From: Chrysomallon squamiferum
Taxonomy: Eukaryota > Mollusca > Gastropoda > Neomphalida > Peltospiridae
Length of the DNA: 42,500 nt
Direction of reading: 5' to 3'
NCBI GenBank assembly: GCA_012295275.1
Contig: CM022667.1
Span: 17,205,245-17,247,744, forward strand
Below are positions 1-10,390 of the stretch, one piece after another. The position numbers and the translations under genes were made by a program. The notes under the pieces are model-generated. The model ran no database searches. It was not told where the DNA came from and saw only the letters and a program-made list of their open reading frames with translations. The stretch's first letter is position 1, and each line of letters starts with the position of its first letter.

Positions 1-234
1 GGTGCGGTTTGTCGTGACTGCAGTTTTCTGTGTATGTACATGTCATAAAATGTGTGTGTTTATATTTTGTGCTTCTGCATTTTTTACATATGAGTATATG
101 TATTATGTATGTATGTATGTATGTATGTATGTATGAACTTTAATTTAATACTATAATAATGTAAGAGTATTTGTGCATATTGCGTATTTTTTGTTTACTG
201 TACTCTTCGTTTGCCAATGTTAGCAGATAACAAT

Positions 235-236
<2 letters not shown>
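1..236. other. AT-rich intergenic start of window with a short (ATGT)n tract
   Basis: No coding signal. A pure (ATGT)n microsatellite of about 30 bp lies at 105-134; the rest is ordinary AT-rich sequence. Confidence 0.7.
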
Positions 237-237
<1 letters not shown>

Positions 238-266
<29 letters not shown>

Positions 267-388
267 TTTGTGCAACAACAACAGAAACAACAACAATAGC
301 AACAACAACAACAACAATAATAAGAGAAAGAAGAAGAACAACAAAAAAAAAAAGAATAAGAAGAGCAACAACAACACAACAATAAATT
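238..388. repeat. Compound microsatellite (TTTA)n then CAA/AAG-rich tract
   Basis: (TTTA)n occupies 238-269, followed by an imperfect CAA/AAC tract that passes into AAG/AAC triplets. A 64-residue reading frame through it is only translated repeat (Asn/Lys runs). Confidence 0.9.
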
Positions 389-390
389 TA

Positions 391-485
391 ACTTACAGTT
401 GCTGAATTTTTAAGTCGTCTGTCAAATCATGAACACCGAAGAAATGACGTTATCAATGGCTGCTGAATTATGTTTTCATTATTAT
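391..485 (-). other. Exon-like CRE module, copy A
   Basis: Read on the minus strand this segment has a near-CRE (plus-strand TGACGTTA at 444-451), a GACAGACGA block, and a 5' splice donor consensus (GTAAGT at 396-391). It is clearly similar to 907-995: both share, on the plus strand, GAAGAAATGACGT and CTGTCA at matching distances. No sustained reading frame is present, so a protein-coding exon is unlikely. It may be a noncoding exon or part of a dispersed repeat. Confidence 0.45.
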
Positions 486-561
486 TATTATTATTTTTAT
501 TCATTTACTACTACTACTTAACTACCACTACACAATAAAAAGAAAATCAAAACATAAATAT

Positions 562-640
562 GCTTACAGTTTCAGAATTCTGAAGTCATCTTTGATCGAT
601 GACGTCATGCTGGATATTTTCTTGAAACCTTTTTATTTCT
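562..640 (-). other. Exon-like CRE module, copy B
   Basis: On the minus strand an exact TGACGTCA palindrome (600-607) is followed about 32 nt later by a donor-like GTAAGC (567-562). The plus-strand block AGTTTCAGAATTCTGAAGTC aligns with AGTTGCTGAATTTTTAAGTC of copy A. Copy B lacks the CTGTCA block and is shorter. The stretch AAACCTTTTT on its distal side resembles AAACCTTTGT beside copy C. Confidence 0.4.
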
Positions 641-721
641 TATAGTTTTCTTTATTTATTTTTAATCTTTAATAACTTTAAGTTCTTTCTGTCTTTCTTT
701 TCTTTATTTAATAGTAAACGA

Positions 722-860
722 GATTTTAGAAAGTAAAAAAAAAAAAAATAATTATTATTATTGCAGTTGCTCTTCTTCTTTCTCCTCCTCCTTTTCTTCT
801 TCTACTACTTCTTCTTCTTCTTCTTCTTCTTCTTATTATTATTATATTAAAAACATCTGT
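722..860. repeat. Low-complexity poly-A, CTT/CTC and ATT tracts
   Basis: Poly-A, then TTC/TCC triplet-rich sequence, then (ATT)n. It separates exon-like modules B and C. Confidence 0.8.
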
Positions 861-906
861 TACAGCAATAATAAGGAACAACAGGAACAAAAATAAAAAA
901 CAATAA

Positions 907-1020
907 ACTTACTAGTACAGAACTTTTCAGCAGTCTTCTGTCACATTAAAACAGTGAAGAAATGACGTCACCTGTGGTTGTGGTTGTTGACGTCATTATA
1001 CTAAAACCTTTGTAATCTAT
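907..1020 (-). other. Exon-like CRE module, copy C
   Basis: This is the best-preserved module: two exact TGACGTCA palindromes (963-970 and 988-995), the plus-strand block GTCTTCTGTCA, and a donor consensus on the minus strand (GTAAGT at 912-907). Between the two CREs the minus strand reads CCACAACCACAG, an acceptor-like AG. All three frames contain stops near the donor. Function unknown. Confidence 0.45.
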
Positions 1021-1101
1021 TACGAATGAACGAAAACGAATGAATAAATAAAATGAATAAAACCTCATATACGTATGTGTTTTTTTTTTAATATAATTTA
1101 A

Positions 1102-1128
1102 TTTTTTTTTTTTTTTTTTTTTTTTTTT
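1102..1128. repeat. Poly-T tract
   Basis: Twenty-seven consecutive T, followed by T-rich sequence to about 1180. Confidence 0.9.
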
Positions 1129-1592
1129 CAAGTTCTTTTTTTTTCTTTCTTTTCTACTTTTTTTTCTCTCTCTCTTTTTAATGGAATCATGTCTAAGGAG
1201 TAATAGTAAAGTTAATGAGCTAAGAGGTAAACAGTTTAACAAGTGAAATTTCATTAAGCGTCTAATATATCCTCACAATCTTTTTACAAGATGATATTAC
1301 AGGTTTAATCAGACTTGCTAATGACCTTTCATTACAAATTAGATCATCTTTCTTTTCTAATTTTTATATCTAATATTACTCACATTCCATTTTTTTTGGC
1401 GGGTAGGGTATCATGTATTCATATAATTATATTTTAATCTGTAAACCTAATGACGTAATCATTTAATAGATGACGTGCAGAGGAGTAATTATAATAATTA
1501 TAAAAATAACTTACCTATAGTAATTTCATTGTCTTTCTTTCTTCCTGTAGTCTTCTTTTTTCTTACTCTTTTTCTTCATTTCTTCTAGCTCT

Positions 1593-1595
<3 letters not shown>
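1129..1595. other. AT-rich intergenic sequence
   Basis: No gene seen. It contains two CRE-like half-matches (TGACGTAA at 1451, TGACGTGC at 1471) and a minus-strand donor-like GTAAGT at 1514-1509 that lacks the rest of the module seen at 391-1020. Confidence 0.5.

Positions 1596-1681
<86 letters not shown>
1596..1681. repeat. (CT)n microsatellite, 86 bp
   Basis: Uninterrupted TC dinucleotides for 86 bp, preceded by pyrimidine-rich sequence. Confidence 0.97.
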
Positions 1682-1685
<4 letters not shown>

Positions 1686-2190
1686 CGACACATCTTTTAT
1701 TTTCTTAATGGCATGTCCAGAATTAAACAAGCGAAGTTTTTAAATGATGTTGCTGTAAGCTGAAACGCTATTTCAGATACTTGTTATACAGATTTCTTCA
1801 TTTTGTTTTCTTATTTCTTTCTTATATTTATATTTATTTGTTTTAGAATTTCCATGTTTTCCATTGTTTTGTTGTCGAAGCGTTAAACTTTGTAAACTTT
1901 TGACATCAATTTGAGTTTTAATTGATGATGCTTAAGTGCGTCATATGGTAAGTGAAAGAAGCTATGAATCATTCAGTTACCACTAATATGTCCGCAAATA
2001 AAAATTTGGTAAGATAAATAATTTTAGGAAATTCAAAACCCATATTCCACACTCATTTGTTCACACACATCAATTATTAAACCGTGAATAATGATTCCTC
2101 CTGAAAATTAAATCAGTTTAAATAAAAATGCAGGTGAAAATAATATTAAAAGATTTAAAAATTATTCACGTTTTCTCCATTTGTTAGAAC

Positions 2191-2194
<4 letters not shown>
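1682..2194. other. AT-rich intergenic sequence, nothing recognised
   Basis: Single-copy looking, with no open frame of note and no RNA gene signature. Confidence 0.6.
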
Positions 2195-2255
<61 letters not shown>

Positions 2256-2322
2256 ATGTAAATAAAAACAAATAAACAAATACAGAAACATAAATAAATA
2301 AATAAATAAATAAATTTACGTA

Positions 2323-2357
<35 letters not shown>

Positions 2358-2359
2358 AT
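2195..2359. repeat. (CT)n plus (AAAT)n microsatellites
   Basis: (CT)n at 2195-2252, then (AAAT)n at 2291-2315 and 2322-2359. An exact TGACGTCA palindrome lies just beyond at 2402-2409. Confidence 0.95.
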
Positions 2360-2563
2360 CAGGATACGTAAACAAGTGACAATCATCACTTAGTCTTATG
2401 CTGACGTCAAAAATAAAAAAAATGGCATCACTTCTTCGTACCGTCGTCTGGTTTGAATCAAAACGGTTCTGTAAGTGAAGTTTATTATAATGTTTCTTTG
2501 GTTGTCGTTTTTTCTTTTTTCTTCTTCTTCTTTTTTTGTTTTTGTATTGTTTTTCTTTCTTTA

Positions 2564-2613
<50 letters not shown>
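2564..2613. repeat. (TTA)n microsatellite
   Basis: Pure TTA triplets for about 50 bp after a T-rich lead-in. Confidence 0.95.
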
Positions 2614-2615
<2 letters not shown>

Positions 2616-2754
2616 TCTTCTTCTTTATTTTCATCATCATATTCATGTATCTCAATCTCTATCTTTTCTTAAATGCCTACTTTTTATAATATGATAATGA
2701 TAATCAAAATACGTTTTGTCTCTCTCGCACCCATCCAAATACCCACCCACCCAC

Positions 2755-2756
<2 letters not shown>

Positions 2757-2819
<63 letters not shown>
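2757..2819. repeat. (CA)n microsatellite
   Basis: Pure CA dinucleotides for about 62 bp. Confidence 0.97.
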
Positions 2820-2825
<6 letters not shown>

Positions 2826-3205
2826 GACATACACACATCAAACTCCTCATAACTCTTCATGTCCTTGCTAAGTGCAATCAGCTCTGGATGAAGACGCTGC
2901 TGTAAGTGCAGACACATCAAGTGCCGTGTATCGCTTTTCCCATCTCAAATAAAGATATCTTCACGTCGGATAAGGTCACGTAGTAAATTCCATCAAACCA
3001 CGGGTGATACGAGGTTGACAAATTGGCCGGGCCATTATCCGCCCCTGGGGGAGAAGCTTGCCGCGACTTGCCATTCGTTGAAAAAGTCCATCACAGACTA
3101 ATCGCCGCGGCACTCTGCAGTGTCTGCGCAGTTTGTCAGTGTCAGCGTCATGTTATTCATTTGTTACTTTTGTACACCCCGAGACACGCGTGTCCTTAGT
3201 AACTT
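2820..3205. other. GC-richer complex island, regulatory candidate
   Basis: About 380 bp of sequence with mixed composition and many CpG, unlike the surrounding repeats. It includes the GGCCGGGCC block near 3025 and GC-rich stretches around 3040-3120. No supported reading frame, tRNA or snRNA. A conserved non-coding element or an unrecognised noncoding exon is possible. Confidence 0.35.
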
Positions 3206-3209
3206 TAAC

Positions 3210-3313
3210 AATAATAATAATAATAAAAGTGATGATGATAATAACAATAATGATAATGATGACGATCATCATCATCATAACAAAAGCAGCAGCAACATGA
3301 AGAACAACAATAA

Positions 3314-3343
<30 letters not shown>
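3210..3343. repeat. Triplet and (AAAT)n low-complexity tract
   Basis: AAT/GAT triplet-rich sequence ends in pure (AAAT)n at 3314-3343. Confidence 0.9.
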
Positions 3344-3345
<2 letters not shown>

Positions 3346-3738
3346 GGTAGTATTAATTAATTTAATTAGTTTTATATTACTCTCTGTTTTTCAGTTCTCT
3401 CTCACTGTCTCTCTCTATCTGTCTGTCTGTCTGTGTGCCTCTCTCTTCTTGCCATGCATATACAATTTTATTAAAGATGTAAAATAATAAATAAAAAGAG
3501 TTTATGTTGTACGTTGTTCTTCATTACTTCCAAGCTGTATTTTTTTTTTCTATTTTATTCCTTCTCTATTCGTTATTCCTCAATTTCTTTTATTATTTCT
3601 TCCTCTCTGTTCAATCTTGTCTTTATTTTGTTCTTTCCCTTTTTCTCTTTCAGCATATTTTTAAAAACAAAGTTTTGTTGTGTTATATTTTGTCTTTACT
3701 AGAAACAAAAACAACAACAACAACAATAATAATAATAT
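3344..3738. other. Pyrimidine-rich intergenic sequence
   Basis: T/C-rich on the plus strand with a short (GTCT)n at about 3418-3433. The Phe/Ser/Leu-rich reading frames here follow from the T-richness and are not called genes. Confidence 0.6.
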
Positions 3739-3752
3739 TAGTAGTAGTATTG

Positions 3753-3788
<36 letters not shown>
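3739..3788. repeat. (GTA)n microsatellite
   Basis: GTA/TAG triplets, nearly pure, with imperfect CAG/TAG triplets continuing to about 3820. Confidence 0.93.
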
Positions 3789-3789
<1 letters not shown>

Positions 3790-3820
3790 AAGAATAGTAG
3801 TAGCAGCAGCAGTAGTAGTA

Positions 3821-4142
3821 GAAAGAATAAGAACAATAACTGAAGATATAAAATATTTAAGAACATTAACTGTTTTCTCTGTATGAAATGATTTTTACTA
3901 ATTAATTCTTGTCTTAAGTAAAAACAGAATTATGTTTTAGCTCTAAACTAATTTGATTGATTTATTTCCTCCCTTTTGTGAGAAGGTGAATATTAAAATA
4001 CAAAGAAAAAATATTGTAATTATGTTTGAAAGCTAGTTAAAAAAATGATATCAAAATCTATAAAGAAGAAAAGAATGAAAATATTAATTCTGTATATTAA
4101 CCTATTGTTTTTTATATATGATAATTTAAAATAAAATATATT
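3821..4142. other. AT-rich intergenic sequence, nothing recognised
   Basis: No gene or RNA signal. A (TG)n of about 25 bp follows at 4143-4167. Confidence 0.6.
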
Positions 4143-4229
4143 TGTGTGTGTGTGTGTGTGTGTGTGTCTATATAGGTATATATATTTGTCTCTTTGGTTA
4201 TTTGTTTTAATATTTAACATCTTTCGTGA

Positions 4230-5350
4230 ATTTCTTTAGTTTATTCAACGCAATTCCAATCACAGATTTTATCAGTCGAAAGAAGAGAATACACAACTGC
4301 TTCCTTTTTGTCTCGTTTGCCTTAGAATTATTTTAATATTCATCTAGAAATATCGAAAACTTAAAGAGACAGTCTCTTAATTGGCGCCACATTGAAAAGT
4401 GTGAGTCATTTCCATTAAACAAACAACAGTAGTAAAAACTCATATTAAAACTTTACGCTGCGTCAAAACAAAACTGCGGTTCTCTATTTTTTCAAGGAGG
4501 AAAGAACGGAAGCCGAAACTTTTCCATTTAATAAGATTCTTGCTACATTCATCAGTTTCTTTTATTAACGGTAATTTCTGAAAGGAAGTCAAAATCGCCG
4601 CACGTCCAAAAGTTTTCGTGGCGTTGCCCAAAATTTAATCAAATATTTGACAAACACTACGTTAACCCCAACCCAGTCACGTAGGCTGCTGCTGTCGCCG
4701 GAGTGGTGGTGATGAAGAGGGAGGTATTCATAACGACGTTTCATCTCTTGATCGTTGTTGTAGTTGTATATAAGAGCTAAAACTGACAGTTAACAACAGC
4801 ATGCCAAATATTCGTCATAATTTTGTAATTTCCTCTCTCGGCCATCTCGCTGGCATGATTCGATACTCAAAGAGTCGTTAGAAGACAACGAAAATATTTG
4901 ATCGCGACTGGAAAGGAACCAACAGTAATTACAACAGAATATGAAAATATTTTTGTTTGTAACGGGAGTAATGATAGAAAGAAGAAAAAAAAAAACGAAA
5001 AGTGGAGTTCGTAACAGTGACAGAACGAATCTCGCAGTCTGATTGGTTGAATTCAGCTTGTTGACAGACCAAACAAAAAAATGCTGGTGATATTGACGAG
5101 CCGTGGCTGATGTTGACACAATTGGTCTTGTTATTGACACGATTCATAAAAATCGCGAGATCTGTTTCTAATCGCATTGAAATTAACACCCGTTACAACT
5201 ACAGAACAAAAATGGCGACCCTAGTCTCTTTATACGAGTGGCTTTTCATTTTTTTTAATTTTATTTATTTACTTTTTTTGGCTTGAGTCGTCAAGTGCGA
5301 ATGATGACACCACATGTGACGTCATTGTCGCTTTCGATCAGTAACTGTGG
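4230..5350. other. Complex single-copy sequence with a TATA-like site
   Basis: About 1.1 kb without microsatellites. A TATATAAG motif at 4767-4774 is followed at about 34 bp by a 26-codon ATG frame (4801-4881, plus). A minus-strand open frame across 4790-5140 starts only at GTG and has no recognisable motif. An exact TGACGTCA lies at 5317-5324. No gene is called; promoter or enhancer activity is possible. Confidence 0.3.
4767..4774 (+). promoter_or_regulatory. TATA-box-like motif
   Basis: TATATAAG in a relatively GC-richer context (GC-rich block at about 4680-4735 upstream). It could nucleate a plus-strand start near 4800. There is no independent evidence of transcription. Confidence 0.25.
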
Positions 5351-5571
5351 ACAGTCTTGAGTTAACACCCTGTTATCTTTTGAAATAAAGAAGGAAAGTA
5401 AGAAGCAAAAAATAAGATATTAATAAAATTTTAGTTTGAAACTTGTAAACACTGTACTACATCTCTTTCTGTCGATCTGCCTGTTTATGCTTATATCTTA
5501 TTAATTTTAATATGATTTTTATTTACCTTAAAAAAACCGCCCGTAAATACAAACAAAGATCACGGAAATAA

Positions 5572-5607
5572 TACTATTACTACTACTTCTACTACTACTA
5601 CTTCTAT

Positions 5608-5669
<62 letters not shown>

Positions 5670-5686
5670 TTATTATTATTATTATT
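5572..5686. repeat. (ACT)n microsatellite grading into (ATT)n
   Basis: ACT triplets with a few TTC interruptions for about 95 bp, then ATT. Confidence 0.95.
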
Positions 5687-5780
5687 TTTACTTTCTTAGC
5701 TACTCGGCATTTATTTTATTTTTGTGTGATTATTAATTATTATTGTTTTTATATCGCCGTAATTATTATGATTTTTATAT

Positions 5781-5851
5781 GTTTGTGTGTTTGTATGTGT
5801 TTGTGTGTGTGTTTGTGTGTGTGTTTGTGCGAGTGTGTGTGTGCGTCTGTG

Positions 5852-5875
<24 letters not shown>
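5781..5875. repeat. (GT)n-rich and (AT)n tract
   Basis: Interrupted GT dinucleotides with TTTG variants end in (AT)n. Confidence 0.9.
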
Positions 5876-5882
<7 letters not shown>

Positions 5883-5968
5883 TTGAAATAATAATTGGTG
5901 AATAATCAAGAAAAACAAATACAGAAGTTTAGATTTTAAAATGAATCCATTGCCTTAACTGATTCTCT

Positions 5969-5996
5969 AGATTTAAGAAATAAATTTCTTAAATCT
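5969..5996. repeat. Perfect 13-bp inverted repeat, 2-nt spacer
   Basis: Arms AGATTTAAGAAAT (5969-5981) and ATTTCTTAAATCT (5984-5996) are exact reverse complements separated by AA. A cruciform or a dimeric protein site is possible. Confidence 0.8.
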
Positions 5997-6099
5997 GTCG
6001 CAAATTTTTAATATCAATGCTCTATACTTTCATTATTCACTTGTATTTGATTTGCATGCTTTATTTTGATATTCATTTGTTTCTTTCTGGTAATAAGTA

Positions 6100-6210
6100 A
6101 ATATATATATATATAAAGGGAAAAATAATAATAAGAAGAACAATGTGTGTGTGCGTGTGTGTGTGTGTGTGAGACAATAAAAAAAAAAAAATATATATAT
6201 ATATATATGG
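6100..6210. repeat. Compound (AT)n / (GT)n microsatellite
   Basis: Short AT runs flank an interrupted GT run at about 6143-6170, with poly-A at 6179-6190. Confidence 0.88.
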
Positions 6211-6772
6211 GAGGTCCCACCCACAAAATACACAATTAAAATTCTATTAATTATTATCACCATTAGTCGTAAGATTAATTGAAAGTTTGATTTACTATTT
6301 TTACACTCACCCATAAACCTGTTAGTGCAAAACATCAAGTTATTCATTCGCCATCTGTCGCTTGAAATTACGTTCCACCAATAATTAAACTTGCTAAAAA
6401 AATATATATATGCAGCTTTCGCAACAAAACTGAAACATATTATGAAATGCGATAAGATAAGCAATTTTTCTTGAAATGCATATAAAAAAAAAAGTATGAA
6501 AAAAAAAGTTTAAACAAAAAATTTCATTTTTATAATTAATCGTTTCGAAAGGGTTAACTATTGGTTTTCTCGTGCAAAACGTTTAATAATAATAAACTTT
6601 TTTCTTGCCGTTATGTCAAGAGATGCATTTCAGTAAACCACGCGAAACTGAAACCGTTACAAAATTTTATTTTGATATCGATAACTGTTTGAATTATGTC
6701 TATGTCGTTGGAATTTTAAAATTTTAAAATTTTATTTTAGTTTTTATTAATTTTTAATATACTTTTTAAAAT

Positions 6773-6774
<2 letters not shown>
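6211..6774. other. AT-rich intergenic sequence
   Basis: No gene. It includes repeated AATTTTAAAATTTT words at about 6712-6735. Confidence 0.6.
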
Positions 6775-6808
<34 letters not shown>

Positions 6809-7085
6809 CTTGTTGTTGTTGTTGTTGTTATTATTATTACTGTTTGTTTGTTTGTTTTTCCTTTTCTCCACGGGGCTAAGAAAGATTTTTTTTTTTTTTT
6901 TTTTCATTGTTAAAATAATTACATATTCACTTTTACTGTTACAATTATTGTTATATTTGTATTTATTGCTACATTTGTGTGCTGCATTCTTGTTCTTTAT
7001 TTTTTATTATTATTTTTTTTTTTGGATTATTATTATTATTATTTTTTTTTTTTGTTAGTATCATCATCATTATTATTAGTATTTA
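6775..7085. repeat. Low-complexity (TTTA)n, (TTG)n, (TTA)n and poly-T
   Basis: (TTTA)n at 6775-6808, (TTG)n/(TTA)n to about 6842, then poly-T and ATT tracts. The Leu/Phe-rich reading frame is repeat translation. Confidence 0.85.
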
Positions 7086-7159
7086 TATTTTATTATCATC
7101 AACATTATCATTATAAATAATAAATGTAAAAATTAATGTGACGGTTTATATAGATACGA

Positions 7160-7900
7160 AATTGTGCTATTTTTTCTACCCCGTTTAAATATATATTAAA
7201 ATGATATTTTTCTAAATATACTAATATCAATCCTTTTTAAAATAAGTTAACATCACTTTTTTGAAAATATGTTACTAATACACTTTAATATTTCTGTTTT
7301 TTTTAAATGTGTTAAAAGTTTTGTTAGTACGACACTTGGCACAAAATCCATGTGAAAATTCATTACTGTCGCTTTCCATAGAATGCACATAAAAATAACA
7401 TTTCAACATCGTTCATACCGAATGAGACAACTTTATAACGCCACAGTTTGTACAGAATGCGTTGTTAAAAGCACATTAATGTCACTTCGTATATAGCCTT
7501 TTTTTTATAACAGATTAATTCCTCTTTTTATACAGAATTCATATTTAAAATATTTTGCATTGTTTTTATTTATTTAGTTTTGCATAAAATCCTTGTAAAA
7601 ACAAAACACCTATTTAAAAATATATCCTTTACTAAATGTTAAAAAAATTATATAAAATGTTTATATTAAATATTAATTAAAATATGAATCATTTACTTAG
7701 CATCATAAGAAATGCATTTATATGGAATCTGTAATTTATACAGTTTATATAAGATTAGTTTTGAAAAGACGATTATACTGAGTATATGTTTATATATATA
7801 TATTACATAGAATTCATGTTATAAAAGTCATATATAATAAGACCCTTTTTCTTATAAATACTTTTAATGGAATCTCCTTAGAATCTGTCTTTTTTAGTTT
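7160..7900. repeat. Highly degenerate tandem array, about 40-bp unit
   Basis: Recurring variants of a motif like ATACAGAATNCATGTTAAAA, followed by CATTA and a T-rich spacer, appear for example near 7340, 7380, 7452, 7539, 7582, 7720 and 7806. Spacing varies, mostly 30-45 bp in the clearest part. Individual copies are strongly diverged, so unit boundaries are approximate. Confidence 0.4.
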
Positions 7901-7934
7901 AATTTTTTAATTTTGAATAAAACAGGGATGCTTC

Positions 7935-8460
7935 CTTTGTGTGGAGAATCGTGTTAGACGAATCCAGCGAACTGCGGGAACAACGGGGGCTTAAACGTGT
8001 CACTGTCTGAACAGGAGTCTATCTTTCCCCTTTTTCTAAGCTGAAATTAGATATGCATTTTAGTAACTATTTAATATTCATAAACACGTCTATGGGAGCT
8101 GGCCAGCGTGCAGGAACTGACTGAATGAAAGAAGAAGACAAAACAATGTGAAGAAAAAAGAAAAAAGATTTAAATAAAAGAACTGTCCGGACGGGTGGTC
8201 CGCGTTTTAGCCGATACCCGATTACAGACCGTGTATCTCTCTCTGCCGTGTTCGAGAACCGGTTCGCTTGGACGTATCACGTTTCCAGCGCCTGTATAGG
8301 AAGGAGGTTTAAAATTATTAGCTCAAATGTCCAGCTTAATAATGTGGGTGGTATGTGTGATACAGCAGTAGTACTTGTAGTAGCGCTAGTACATGTTCTT
8401 ATGATAGTTGTTCCAACATGGCGTAAGAATGTCTGGTCGTGTTCACAGCGCGTGTAATTG
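7935..8460. other. GC-richer complex island
   Basis: Mixed-composition sequence with CpG, including the palindromes GCTGGCCAGC (about 8099) and GAACCGGTTC (about 8256). Short open frames (8248-8457 plus, 8277-8468 minus) overlap each other antisense and show no family resemblance, so neither is called. Confidence 0.35.
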
Positions 8461-8734
8461 TTTGACAAATTAACAACCCTGACCGTATTTTATATTGTAT
8501 TTATTTATATTTCTATATATATATAGTTATATTTTTTTTTACCTGTTCGAGTCATGCCTCAGTAGTTAATAAAGAAGGTTGTTTGATGGTTGTCTGACCT
8601 GTATACGTATCTGAGACTAACCGCTCGATACCTTCTTAAAGATTCAATTCAACAATTATTTACAGACAAACCTGTGTATGTATGCCACAGGTTTACTTAT
8701 CAATATAATACACACACATACATACTTATACACC

Positions 8735-8738
<4 letters not shown>

Positions 8739-8800
<62 letters not shown>
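8739..8800. repeat. (AT)n followed by (GT)n
   Basis: (AT)n at 8739-8768 and (GT)n at 8773-8800. Confidence 0.93.
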
Positions 8801-10270
8801 ATTTTATGTGTGTCTCTGTGTATACGTAACACACAAACGCACATGCATACATATATATATATAAATTAAAAATAGATATTTAGCTGTAAATTAATGATTT
8901 TACACAGAATTTATTGTCTACAATCACAGTGTTCTTCTTCCTTTTTGTTGCCGACGTCATCAGTAATATTATTATTTTTGTTAAATTAATAATGTCCATT
9001 TTAACTAAAATAAATAATTAAATAACTGTGTAAGTAAATAAAGACATAATATTTGTATATTTGTGTTTTACAACATTTGAAGTGTTTGTTTCAAATACAA
9101 GACACGTAACAATGGCGCGTGTAATGAATGTTGCAATGATTAAAAAATAAAAAATAAAAACAAGAAAACAAAAAATATTTTTTACGTTCAGCGTAACTTA
9201 ACCTTGTTGTTACGGCGGCTGGTAAAAACATAAAAATATATACCAGTACATAAAAAGAGGAAAAAAAGAGAAAGGAATATTAAATTTTTGTTTAGCGATA
9301 TCTCAGTGTATTTAAATTTAATACTTAATAACTTATAATAACGAACATGTTGCTATTGCTGTTGTTGCATTAATATTATTATTGTAGTAGTAGTAGTAGT
9401 AGTATAGTAATAATGGCAACAGTAGATTTTTCTTTTTATGAAAGATCAAATCTTCTCGTTTTCATAATGATACAAAAGAATATTTTAAAGGCACGTTCTA
9501 AATGTCCAGCAAACTCAAACAACTCTAAACAAATCTTTAAAAATCGTTTCCATGACGCACCCCACCCATTCTGGAAACACGGATCCGATCCTGGTTTGAA
9601 GCTAACATCTCTCACCAGACAGCTAGCTACATGTGGTGTTTTCACGTGAGTGTGTATTCGATGGTGGATGCCTATTTTACCCTAAACATTGGAACGCTAA
9701 ACAAAAACCAAGAGAAAAAAAAAAAAAAAATTTAGCATTCCGCGAGGGTCGACATAAAGAATAAGACAGAGCGATGAAAAAAAAAAAAAAAAAAAAAAAG
9801 GAAAAGAAAAGAATTATGTCAAACATACACACATTGAGTCGATTCCATCCAACTACTCCGTCTAAAGTATTAACGTAAAGCTTCGGGCATGTCGTTTATC
9901 AGTCCGATCTATCCCATACTCCCCTCAGTCCTCGTGCGTTGTTCTGCAGCTCGGGCAAGACGTATTTCGTTTGGTATTTAGCATCCATGAAGACCTCGAC
10001 AATGAAAGCATTAAAATAAATCTCTGTATCTAGCGGTGGGAACTCCGGTTCAAGGCTTTTATCTCTGCTCTCGCACGCGTTTCACTTCATACAGAAAGAT
10101 ACGGCACAGAAATTACGACTTGCTTAAGTTTCACTGCTTTCTCAAACGTACGTTTTTATTGACGTCGCTGATAATTTTTAGTTTTATTTTCTTATTCTTC
10201 ACTTTTAATTTTAATTTTAATTTATTTAAATGTTGGTTAAACAAAAAAAATCTGACAATGCAACTACAAT
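8801..10270. other. Intergenic sequence with a complex segment at 9400-10160
   Basis: AT-rich to about 9400, with a short (TAG)n near 9384-9403. The complex segment at 9413-9660 has antisense-overlapping short frames of no recognised family. Poly-A tracts lie at about 9716-9730 and 9777-9799. Complex sequence at 9830-10160 shows no gene signature. Confidence 0.4.
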
Positions 10271-10304
10271 TATTATTGTTGTTGTTGTTGTTGTTGTTGT
10301 TGTT
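10271..10304. repeat. (GTT)n microsatellite
   Basis: Pure GTT triplets after ATT. Confidence 0.93.
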
Positions 10305-10390
10305 ATTACTACACCATTAGCAGTATTAGCAGTAATAATAGTAAAAGTATAAATAATTTTTGCAGCTGTTGATATTGTTATTCTAGTACA

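Noticed and set aside
105-134. Regularly spaced repeats here and elsewhere as a CRISPR array
   Set aside because: All such repeats are head-to-tail microsatellites or minisatellites without unique spacers.
1509-1514. Minus-strand donor-like GTAAGT as a further CRE module
   Set aside because: No GACAGA block and no CRE on the exon side; the CRE-like words lie on the intron side.
4790-5189. Minus-strand open frames of 116 and 86 codons
   Set aside because: They overlap in different frames and show no domain or clear family resemblance. The longer starts at GTG and neither has other coding evidence.
8541-8560. tRNA B-box-like GTTCGAGTC
   Set aside because: No A box, acceptor stem or anticodon arm around it.
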